A DNA stretch of 36,176 bases from positions 1-36,176 of the forward strand of contig NZ_VJZD01000080.1 of assembly GCF_009377175.1 (NCBI RefSeq). Reading direction: 5' to 3'. Source of the stretch: Streptomyces adustus. GTDB taxonomy: Bacteria; Actinomycetota; Actinomycetes; Streptomycetales; Streptomycetaceae. A program made the translations under genes and the position numbers. This document shows, piece by piece, positions 30,046 to 36,176 of this stretch. The notes under the pieces were generated by a model. The model worked only from the letters and a program-made list of their open reading frames with translations. It had not been told where the DNA came from and did not search any database. Numbering within the stretch: the first letter of the stretch is position 1; each line of letters starts with the position of its first letter.

Positions 30046-31959
30046 ATGCACTTGCTCGACCTGCTCGACGACCCCCGCCCGTTCGCCCTGCTGCGCCGCC
30101 GCGCCCCCGGCCACGACGACACGCTCGTGGAGGTGCTCCTCGGTCCGGTCGCCGCCTACGACCGGCTCGCCGACCTGCCCGACGAGGGTCTCGCGCTCGT
30201 CCCGTTCCGCCAGATCCGCGAACGCGGGTTCGACGTGCGCGACGACGGCACGCCGCTGGTGTTCCTCACCCCCGAGGAGACGTACACCGTCCCGCTCGCC
30301 GACGCCCTGGACCAGCTGCCGGACCACGAGGTGCGGGTGGCGGGCGGCGGCTTCGACGTCGGCGACGAGGAGTACGCCGGGATCGTCGGGCGGGTGCTGC
30401 GCGAGGAGATCGGGCGGGGCGAGGGCGCGAACTTCGTGATCCGGCGGACCTACACGGGCGAGATCCCCGGCTTCGGGCGCGCCGACGCGCTCGCGCTGTT
30501 CCGCCGGCTGCTGGCGGGCGAGCGGGGCGCGTACTGGACCTTCGTCGTGCACACCGGGGAGCGCACCCTGGTGGGCGCCAGCCCCGAGGTGCACGTGCGG
30601 ATGTCCGGCGGCACGGTCGTGATGAACCCGATCAGCGGGACGTACCGCTATCCCGACGCGGGGCCGACGCCGGAGCACCTGCTCGGCTTCCTGGCCGACG
30701 GCAAGGAGATCGAGGAGCTGTCGATGGTCGTCGACGAGGAGCTCAAGATGATGTGCACCGTCGGCGACATGGGCGGGGTCGTCGTCGGCCCGCGGCTGAA
30801 GGAGATGGCCCACCTCGCGCACACCGAGTACGAGCTGCGCGGCCGGTCCTCGCTGGATGTGCGGGAGGTGCTGAAGGAGACCATGTTCGCCGCCACCGTC
30901 ACCGGCTCGCCCGTGCAGAACGCCTGCCGGGTCATCGAGCGGTACGAGCCCGTGGGGCCGGACGGGGCCGGGCGCGGCTACTACGCGGGCGCGCTGGCGC
31001 TGCTCGGCCGGGACGCGGGCGGGGCCCAGACCCTCGACTCCCCCATCCTCATCCGCACCGCCGACATCGACGCGTCCGGCCGGCTGCGGGTACCGGTGGG
31101 CGCCACGCTGGTGCGCGGGTCGGATCCGGCGGGCGAGGTCGCGGAGACGCACGCCAAAGCGGCGGGGGTGCTGGCGGCGCTCGGGGTGCGTCCGGCGCGG
31201 CCGGGCGCGCGGCGGGCGCCGGCCCGGCTGGCGGACGACCCGCGGGTGCGGGCCGCGCTGGACGGGCGGCGGGCGTCCCTGGCGCCGTTCTGGCTGCGGA
31301 TGCAGGAGCGGACCGCGCTGCTCGACGGGCACGCCCTGGTCGTCGACGCGGAGGACACCTTCACCGCGATGCTCGCGCACGTGCTGCGCTCCGGCGGGCT
31401 GGACGTGACCGTGCGCCGCCATGACGAGCCGGGGCTGCGGGAGGCGGTGCTCGCGCACCAGGGACCGGTCGTCCTCGGTCCCGGCCCCGGTGATCCCTCC
31501 GACCTCGCCGACCCCAGGATGCGGCTGCTGCGCGACCTGACCGCCCGGGTGCTCGGGGAGCACCGGCACGGCGTCCTCGGGGTCTGTCTCGGGCACGAGC
31601 TGATCGCGGCCGAGCTGGGGCTGCCGATCGTCCGCAAGGAGGTGCCGTACCAGGGGGCGCAGACGCAGATCGACCTGTTCGGGCGGACCGAGACCGTCGG
31701 CTTCTACAACAGCTTCGTGGCGCGTTGCGACGAGGCGGCGCTCGCGGAGCTGGCCGGGCGCGGCGTCGAGGTCAGCCGCGGCGCGGGCGGGGAGGTGCAC
31801 GCGCTGCGCGGGCCGGGCGGCGCGCGACGCAACGCGTTCGCCGGGGTCCAGTTCCATCCGGAGTCGGTGCTGACGCTGAACGGCGCCGCCGTCGTGCGGG
31901 AGCTGGTCGGTCAGCTGCGCGGCACCAGCACGTTCGCGGAGCGCAGGCCGGCCGTGTAG
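30046..31959 (+). CDS. trpEG: Anthranilate synthase, fused TrpE-TrpG
   Basis: Makes anthranilate from chorismate and glutamine, the first step to tryptophan. The 637-residue fusion has an N-terminal chorismate-binding part (SGTYRYPDAGP, then EIEELSMVVDEELKMMC and GSPVQNACRVIERYEP) and a C-terminal class I glutamine amidotransferase with nucleophile Cys514 (GVCLGHELIAAE) and His604/Glu606 (QFHPES). The single-chain layout and the opening LLDLLDDPRPFALLRRRAP resemble the PhzE type, which makes ADIC in phenazine pathways, so chemistry could differ, but the Trp attenuator favours anthranilate for tryptophan. ATG 30046 has AAGGA about 10 nt upstream. Its 3' end overlaps the convergent dehydrogenase gene by 49 nt. 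No other trp or phz gene is in the window. Confidence 0.93.
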   Translation: MHLLDLLDDPRPFALLRRRAPGHDDTLVEVLLGPVAAYDRLADLPDEGLALVPFRQIRERGFDVRDDGTPLVFLTPEETYTVPLADALDQLPDHEVRVAGGGFDVGDEEYAGIVGRVLREEIGRGEGANFVIRRTYTGEIPGFGRADALALFRRLLAGERGAYWTFVVHTGERTLVGASPEVHVRMSGGTVVMNPISGTYRYPDAGPTPEHLLGFLADGKEIEELSMVVDEELKMMCTVGDMGGVVVGPRLKEMAHLAHTEYELRGRSSLDVREVLKETMFAATVTGSPVQNACRVIERYEPVGPDGAGRGYYAGALALLGRDAGGAQTLDSPILIRTADIDASGRLRVPVGATLVRGSDPAGEVAETHAKAAGVLAALGVRPARPGARRAPARLADDPRVRAALDGRRASLAPFWLRMQERTALLDGHALVVDAEDTFTAMLAHVLRSGGLDVTVRRHDEPGLREAVLAHQGPVVLGPGPGDPSDLADPRMRLLRDLTARVLGEHRHGVLGVCLGHELIAAELGLPIVRKEVPYQGAQTQIDLFGRTETVGFYNSFVARCDEAALAELAGRGVEVSRGAGGEVHALRGPGGARRNAFAGVQFHPESVLTLNGAAVVRELVGQLRGTSTFAERRPAV

Positions 31960-32942
31960 TCGAGGACGTTCTGCGCGGTGGCCTCGACGATCTGGCCCAC
32001 GGCGTCCACGGTGTAGTACGCCTGGTGGGAGGTGACCAGGACGTTCGGGAAGGTGACCAGGCGGGCCAGGGTGTCGTCCTCGATGGCCTCCAGGGACTTG
32101 TCGAGGAAGAACAGGCCCGCCTCCGCCTCGTAGACGTCGAGGCCGACGCCGGTGAAGCGGCCCTCGCGCAGTTCGGCGACGAGGGCCGCGCTGTCGACCA
32201 GACCGCCGCGGCTGGAGTTGACCAGGATCGCGTCGTCCTTCATCAGCTTCAGGGCGTCGGCGTCGATCAGCCTGCTGGTCTGCGGCATCAGCGGGACGTG
32301 CAGGCTGACCAGGTCGGACTCGGCGAGGAGCCGGTCCTTGGACACATAGGTCATGCCGAGCTCCAGGCAGGCCGGGTTCTCGGCGACGTCCCAGCCGAGC
32401 AGCCGCATCCCGAAGCCGTGGGCGATCCTGGCGAACGCCTCACCGATCTTGCCGGTGCCGACGATCCCCGCGGTGCGGCCGTGCATGTCACGGCCCATCA
32501 GGCCGTCGAGGCGGAAGTCGAAGTCCCGGGTGCGGGTGGCCGCGCGGACGACCCGGCGGTTGACCGCCATGGCGAGGGTCCAGGCGAACTCGGCCACCGA
32601 GTAGGGCGAGTAGGACGACACCCGGGCGACCCGCAGGCCGAGCCGCTCGGCGACCTGGAGGTCGATGTTGTTGAAACCGGTGGAGCGCTGGGCGACCATC
32701 CGGGTCCCGCCGGCCGCGAGGATCTCCAGCACACCGGAGCCGAGGTCGCAGTTGACGCTGGTGCAGACGATCTCGTGGCCCGTCGCGATGGGAGCGGTGT
32801 CCTCGTTGAGGAAGACGTCCAGGCAGCGGATCTCGTAGTGGCCGGCGAAAGCCTTCTCCAGCAGGGGCTTCTCGTCCGCCTGGACACCGAAGGCGAGAAT
32901 CTCCACGACCGCTCCCGTTCCGTCGCCGATCCGCTGGGCCAT
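31911..32942 (-). CDS. 2-hydroxyacid dehydrogenase, D-lactate dehydrogenase (LdhA) type
   Basis: NAD-dependent D-2-hydroxyacid dehydrogenase of 343 residues. It aligns by eye with E. coli LdhA: STGFNNIDLQVAERLGLRV, SPYSVAEFAWTLAMAVNRR, the Rossmann motif AGIVGTGKIGEAFARIAHGF, VNSSRGGLVDSAALV (catalytic Arg), GLDVYEAE (Glu), and TSHQAYYT (catalytic His). D-lactate from pyruvate is the likely reaction. Two starts are possible: ATG 32942, 6 nt after TAGGAT and so leaderless, or GTG 32906, with GGGAG 5 nt upstream and starting VEILAFGV, which aligns better with LdhA. Its stop lies inside the 3' end of trpEG on the other strand (49-nt overlap). Lies downstream of pfkA with 46 nt between. Confidence 0.9.
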   Translation of the reverse strand: MAQRIGDGTGAVVEILAFGVQADEKPLLEKAFAGHYEIRCLDVFLNEDTAPIATGHEIVCTSVNCDLGSGVLEILAAGGTRMVAQRSTGFNNIDLQVAERLGLRVARVSSYSPYSVAEFAWTLAMAVNRRVVRAATRTRDFDFRLDGLMGRDMHGRTAGIVGTGKIGEAFARIAHGFGMRLLGWDVAENPACLELGMTYVSKDRLLAESDLVSLHVPLMPQTSRLIDADALKLMKDDAILVNSSRGGLVDSAALVAELREGRFTGVGLDVYEAEAGLFFLDKSLEAIEDDTLARLVTFPNVLVTSHQAYYTVDAVGQIVEATAQNVLDYTAGLRSANVLVPRS

Positions 32943-32948
32943 GGGCCG

Positions 32949-32954
32949 ATCCTA
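32949..32954 (-). promoter_or_regulatory. -10 hexamer before the D-lactate dehydrogenase gene
   Basis: TAGGAT on the minus strand, 6 nt before ATG 32942. This near-consensus -10 supports a leaderless start there. No clear -35. It lies in the short gap to pfkA, so the dehydrogenase gene may have its own promoter. Confidence 0.5.
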
Positions 32955-32988
32955 CGGCCCACGACCCGGTCCGGCCGGTGGCTCCGGA

Positions 32989-34017
32989 TCAGCCGAAGAA
33001 GACCCCGACCTCCTCGTACAGCTTCGGGTCCACCGTCTTGAGCCTGGCGGTGGCCTCCGCGATCGGGACACGGACGATGTCGGTGCCGCGCAGGGCGACC
33101 ATCTTGCCGAAGTCGCGCTCGTGGACGGCGTCGATGGCGTGCAGTCCGAAGCGGGTGGCGAGCCAGCGGTCGAAGGCGCTGGGGGTGCCGCCGCGCTGGA
33201 TGTGCCCCAGCACGGTGGTACGGGCCTCCTTGCCGGTGCGCTTCTCGATCTGCTTGGCCAGCCACTCGCCGACGCCGGACAGCCGGACGTGCCCGAAGGA
33301 GTCCAGCGACTCGTCCTTCAGGACCATCTCGCCGTCCTTCGGCATGGCGCCCTCCGCGACGACGACGATCGGCGCGTACGACGCCTTGAAGCGGGAGGTG
33401 ATCCAGGCGCACACCTGGTCGACGTCGAAGCGCTGCTCGGGGATGAGGATGACATTGGCGCCGCCGGCCAGGCCCGAGTGGACGGCGATCCAGCCCGCGT
33501 GGCGGCCCATCACCTCGCAGACCAGGACGCGCATGTGCGACTCGGCGGTGGTGTGCAGGCGGTCGATCGCCTCGGTCGCGATGCCCACGGCGGTGTCGAA
33601 GCCGAAGGTGTAGTCGGTGGCGGACAGGTCGTTGTCGATGGTCTTCGGCACGCCGACGCAGGGCACGCCGTACTCGTCGGACAGCCGGGCGGCGACGCCG
33701 AGGGTGTCCTCGCCGCCGATCGCGATCAGGGCTTCGACCTCGTGCTTGGCGAGGTTGTCCTTGATCCGGCGGATGCCGTCGTCCACCTTCAGGGGGTTGG
33801 TCCGCGAGGAGCCGAGGATGGTGCCGCCCCGGGGCAGGATGCCGCGCACCGCCGGGATGTCGAGGCGGACGGTGTCGCCTTCGAGCGGCCCTCGCCAGCC
33901 GTCCTTGAAGCCGACGAAGGCATGGCCGTACTCCTGCACGCCCTTGCGGACGATGCCCCGGATGACGGCGTTGAGTCCGGGGCAGTCGCCGCCCCCGGTC
34001 AGTACTCCGACCCGCAT
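32989..34017 (-). CDS. pfkA: 6-phosphofructokinase
   Basis: Phosphorylates fructose 6-phosphate in glycolysis. The 342 residues show MRVGVLTGGGDCPGLNAVIRG at the N-terminus, RGGTILGSSRTNPLK, IAIGGEDTLGVAARL (101-105 GGEDT), PKTIDNDLSATDYTFGFDTA with catalytic Asp128, EVMGRHAGWIA and RTTVLGHIQRGGTPSAFDR. The donor-site residues differ from E. coli PfkA (GGDGS, PGTIDND): here they are GGEDT and PKTIDND, as in the actinobacterial group that includes both ATP- and PPi-dependent enzymes, so the donor cannot be fixed by eye. ATG 34017 is chosen because AAGGGA lies 7 nt upstream; a longer in-frame start at 34077 adds 20 unlikely residues. An inverted repeat lies upstream. Confidence 0.95.
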   Translation of the reverse strand: MRVGVLTGGGDCPGLNAVIRGIVRKGVQEYGHAFVGFKDGWRGPLEGDTVRLDIPAVRGILPRGGTILGSSRTNPLKVDDGIRRIKDNLAKHEVEALIAIGGEDTLGVAARLSDEYGVPCVGVPKTIDNDLSATDYTFGFDTAVGIATEAIDRLHTTAESHMRVLVCEVMGRHAGWIAVHSGLAGGANVILIPEQRFDVDQVCAWITSRFKASYAPIVVVAEGAMPKDGEMVLKDESLDSFGHVRLSGVGEWLAKQIEKRTGKEARTTVLGHIQRGGTPSAFDRWLATRFGLHAIDAVHERDFGKMVALRGTDIVRVPIAEATARLKTVDPKLYEEVGVFFG

Positions 34018-34049
34018 GGAAATGTCCCTTCGCCACGGTTGCCTGGTGA

Positions 34050-34077
34050 GGGTCACGGTAATAGTGACCCAGGTCAC
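34050..34077. promoter_or_regulatory. Operator-like repeat upstream of pfkA
   Basis: GGGTCAC-ggtaata-GTGACCC (34050-34070) is a perfect 7-bp inverted repeat, and a third GGTCAC follows at 34072-34077. The spacer read on the minus strand contains TATTAC (34058-34063), a possible -10 for pfkA, so a bound regulator would block transcription. About 35-60 nt before the pfkA ATG. Confidence 0.5.
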
Positions 34078-34185
34078 TTCGGCATGGGCGGGAAAGGCAT
34101 TTCCGGTGAATTGTGGGGCCGCCGGTTTACGTACCGGGTCTGCTCATCGGGTTGTCCTGCGGTATCAGGCGGGCATCGGGCGGCC

Positions 34186-34208
34186 GCCGGCCGGGCTCGC
34201 CGGCCGGC
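34186..34208 (-). terminator. Terminator after the response regulator gene
   Basis: GCCGGCC (34186-34192) and GGCCGGC (34202-34208) form a 7-bp GC stem with a 9-nt loop directly after the stop codon of the response regulator. Short, so only modest support. Confidence 0.5.
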
Positions 34209-34886
34209 TCACTCGTCGTCGAGTCCGCGCTCTATCGCGTACCGGACCAGTTCCACCCGGTTGTGCAGCTGGAGTTTGCCCAGGGTGTTCTGGACGTGGT
34301 TCTGCACCGTGCGGTGGGAGATGACCAGGCGTTCGGCGATCTGCTTGTAGCTCAGGCCCTTGGCGACCAGCCGCAGCACCTCGGTCTCGCGGTCGGTGAG
34401 CCGAGGCGTGTCCGCCGCGCCGGCCTCGGTCGCGGGCGCCGGCTCGGCGGCCAGGCGGCGGTACTCGCCGAGGACGAGACCGGCCAGGCCCGGGGTGAAG
34501 ACCGGGTCGCCCACGGCCGTGCGGCGCACGGCGTCCAGCAGCTCCTGCGTCGACGCCGACTTCAGCAGATAGCCGGTCGCGCCGGACTTCACCGCCTCCA
34601 GCACGTCGGCGTGCTCACCGCTGGCCGACAGCACCAGCACGCGCAGCGACGGGTCGGCGGCGACGACCTCCTTGCACACCTGGACGCCGGGCTTGGCCGG
34701 CAGGTTCAGGTCGAGGACCAGGACGTCGGGCCCGGCGGCCTTCGCCCGGCGCACCGCCTGTTCGCCGTCGCCGGCCGTGGCGACCACGTCGAAGCCCGAC
34801 TCGGCCAGATCGCGGGCGACCGCGTCGCGCCACATGGGGTGGTCGTCGACGACCATCACCCTGATCGGTTCCCGCTGCTCACTCAT
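34209..34886 (-). CDS. NarL/FixJ-family response regulator
   Basis: Two-component regulator of 225 residues. The receiver domain has the acidic pair Asp14/Asp15 (VVDDHPMWR), phosphoacceptor Asp59 (VLVLDLNLPAKPG), Ser87 (VLSASG) and Lys109 (GYLLKSAS). The C-terminal LuxR-type helix-turn-helix is PRLTDRETEVLRLVAKGLSY, KQIAERLVISHRTVQNHVQN and TLGKLQLHNRVELVRYAIER. I choose ATG 34886 (MSEQREP), which has GGCGGAG about 8 nt upstream, over ATG 34910 (8 residues longer). It follows its sensor kinase by 54 nt on the same strand, forming one operon. Targets are unknown. Confidence 0.95.
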   Translation of the reverse strand: MSEQREPIRVMVVDDHPMWRDAVARDLAESGFDVVATAGDGEQAVRRAKAAGPDVLVLDLNLPAKPGVQVCKEVVAADPSLRVLVLSASGEHADVLEAVKSGATGYLLKSASTQELLDAVRRTAVGDPVFTPGLAGLVLGEYRRLAAEPAPATEAGAADTPRLTDRETEVLRLVAKGLSYKQIAERLVISHRTVQNHVQNTLGKLQLHNRVELVRYAIERGLDDE

Positions 34887-34940
34887 CGCCGCCGCTCCGC
34901 CTTCCCCCATGTCCGTCCCCGTCCCGATTCCCGGTGCTCC

Positions 34941-36137
34941 TCACCGGCCCTGCCCCACGGGCCGCGCCGCGTCCTTCGGCACCGTCAGTTCGACCTCCGT
35001 GCCCTGTCCCGGGGTCGAGCACACCTCGGCGCTGCCTCCCAGGTCGCGCAGCCGCCCCCGGATCGACAGGGCCACCCCGAGCCGTCCCTCGCCCTCGGCC
35101 TGCGCGAGCCGCCCCTCGGGGATGCCGGGCCCGTCGTCGCGCACGGTCACGACCACCGAGTCCGGCTCGTCCTCGACCAGGATCCAGGCCCGGGCGTCCG
35201 GCCCGGCATGCCGGCGCACATTGTCCAGGGCCGCCCCTACGGCCGCGGCCAGCTCCCGCGCGGCGGCCGGTGCCAGCAGCACCGGGGCGCCGGGCTCGGC
35301 CAGGCTGACCCGGGCGGCGGCGTACGGGACGAGCAGCGTGCGCAGGTCCATCGGACCGTCGTCCTCCGGCTCGTCGACCGCGACGACGAACGCTCCGTCG
35401 GCCGCGTCCCGCGACTCCCGGGACACCGGGACCAGACCACCGGAGACCAGGGTGCGCAGCGCCACCTCCTGCTCGCCCGCCATCCGGCCGAGCTCGGCCG
35501 CCTCGCCGCCGAGGACCGCGCCGCGCCGCTGGACCATCGCCAGCACCTGGAGCACGCCGTCGTGGATGTCCCGGGCGAGCCGCTCCCGCTCCCGGGTCGC
35601 CGCCTCGATCTCCAGGGCACGGGCCAGGGTCCGCTCCGAGGCACGGGCGACCTCGACGACGTAGCCGATGGCGATGGACGCGACCCAGACCAGGATCACG
35701 TTGTGGACGGTGTCGCGGGTCGGGGCGCCGCGCTCCACGAGGTTCGCGGCGGCCACCAGGCTGGAGGCGACGGCCGCCCAGCGCCAGCCGCCCTTGACGG
35801 CGAAGGCCAGCACGGACCCCGCCGTCCATATCGACGGCAGGGTCGGACCCCCGTCGAGGATGCGCTGGTGGGAGTCGGCGACCGGGGTGAGGAGGATGCC
35901 GGTGAGCGCGACGGTGAGGTCCACGGCGAGGAACCGCTTCGTGCAGCTCTCCGCGTTCGCCACCTTCGGCAGGGTGGCCAGGGTCCACCCGGCCAGCACG
36001 AGGAAGTAGCAGATCGCCACCCAGGGACGGGCGAAGCCGTCGTAGGCGGTGGCGAACAGGCCGACCGCGTACAGCATGGTCAGCACCCGGTAGCCGGTGA
36101 GCGCCCGCCACAGCGGCAGCTCCACGGACATGCTCAT
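34941..36137 (-). CDS. Sensor histidine kinase (MacS-like, HisKA_3/HATPase)
   Basis: Membrane sensor of 398 residues from ATG 36137. About five membrane helices lie in the first 160 residues (YRVLTMLYAVGLFATAYDGF; WVAICYFLVLAGWTLATL; LAVDLTVALTGILLTPV; and more), with no large sensory loop. The dimerisation/phosphoacceptor motif is RERERLARDIHDGVLQVLAM with His192. The ATPase domain has the N box (AAVGAALDNVRRHA) and VRDDGPGIPEGRLAQ, and ends with GTEVELTVPKD. This layout pairs with NarL-type regulators. Two alternative starts exist: TTG 36158 (7 residues longer, with GGGGGA too close to it) and ATG 36131. Translationally close to the response regulator. The signal is not evident. Confidence 0.92.
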   Translation of the reverse strand: MSMSVELPLWRALTGYRVLTMLYAVGLFATAYDGFARPWVAICYFLVLAGWTLATLPKVANAESCTKRFLAVDLTVALTGILLTPVADSHQRILDGGPTLPSIWTAGSVLAFAVKGGWRWAAVASSLVAAANLVERGAPTRDTVHNVILVWVASIAIGYVVEVARASERTLARALEIEAATRERERLARDIHDGVLQVLAMVQRRGAVLGGEAAELGRMAGEQEVALRTLVSGGLVPVSRESRDAADGAFVVAVDEPEDDGPMDLRTLLVPYAAARVSLAEPGAPVLLAPAAARELAAAVGAALDNVRRHAGPDARAWILVEDEPDSVVVTVRDDGPGIPEGRLAQAEGEGRLGVALSIRGRLRDLGGSAEVCSTPGQGTEVELTVPKDAARPVGQGR

Positions 36138-36176
36138 GACTCTGACGCGCCTGGCCAATCCCCCACGCCCCCGCCC

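Overview
The window is high-GC actinobacterial chromosome and is almost certainly from a Streptomyces. The signs are very strong G/C third-position bias, many GTG and TTG starts, several genes with a -10 hexamer 6-7 nt before the start codon (leaderless mRNAs), a DmdR/IdeR-type iron box, and typical actinobacterial gene sets (ftsL-rsmH, Rv2175c-like regulator with a PASTA kinase, class II DAHP synthase facing a trpEG fusion). As I recall, the order resembles the S. coelicolor SCO2091-SCO2121 region. This is core-chromosome content; I see no insertion sequence, phage, CRISPR array, tRNA or rRNA.

Layout. (1) 1-1755, minus strand: the upstream end of the division and cell wall (dcw) cluster, with ftsL (cut by the window edge), rsmH and a long rsmH leader. 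(2) 1843-7593, plus: a beta-carbonic anhydrase, then a tightly overlapping moxR - DUF58 - transglutaminase operon. (3) 7838-10027, minus: a DUF3040 membrane protein, a SAM methyltransferase and a HEPN-like protein. (4) 10117-13932, plus: an ATPase-like protein with an eroded nucleotide site, a YhgE/Pip membrane protein and a TetR regulator; the operon starts at a promoter carrying a TetR-type palindrome. (5) 14472-15995, plus: a phytoene-desaturase-like flavoprotein. (6) 16033-21024, minus: a Tyr/Gln/Gly-rich membrane protein, metF, thiE, an Rv2175c homologue, an NAD(P)/FAD oxidoreductase and a small conserved unknown. (7) 21083-23383, plus: a TPP riboswitch followed by thiO-thiS-thiG, then a six-copy, roughly 37-nt tandem repeat. 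(8) 23718-25646, minus: a PknL-like PASTA kinase. (9) 25819-28273: endonuclease IV, a small molybdopterin oxidoreductase, bacterioferritin, and a bacterioferritin-associated ferredoxin with an iron box. (10) 28424-31959: a class II DAHP synthase diverging from trpEG, which is preceded by a complete Trp-codon attenuator. (11) 31911-36137, minus: a D-lactate dehydrogenase-like enzyme, 6-phosphofructokinase, and a NarL-type response regulator with its sensor kinase.

How the genes work together. ThiO, ThiS and ThiG make the thiazole half of thiamine, and ThiE joins it to the pyrimidine. DAHP synthase feeds chorismate to TrpEG, which is controlled by charged-tRNA(Trp) attenuation. Bfr stores iron and Bfd, under an iron box, should help release it. 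The PASTA kinase and the Rv2175c-like protein correspond to the mycobacterial PknL/Rv2175c kinase-substrate pair but are separated here by the thiamine genes.

The least explained items are the 37-nt repeat array after thiG, the degenerate ATPase with an acidic repeat tail paired with Pip, the prion-like membrane protein, and the paired direct repeats before bfr. I do not see a wholly new defence or biosynthetic system.
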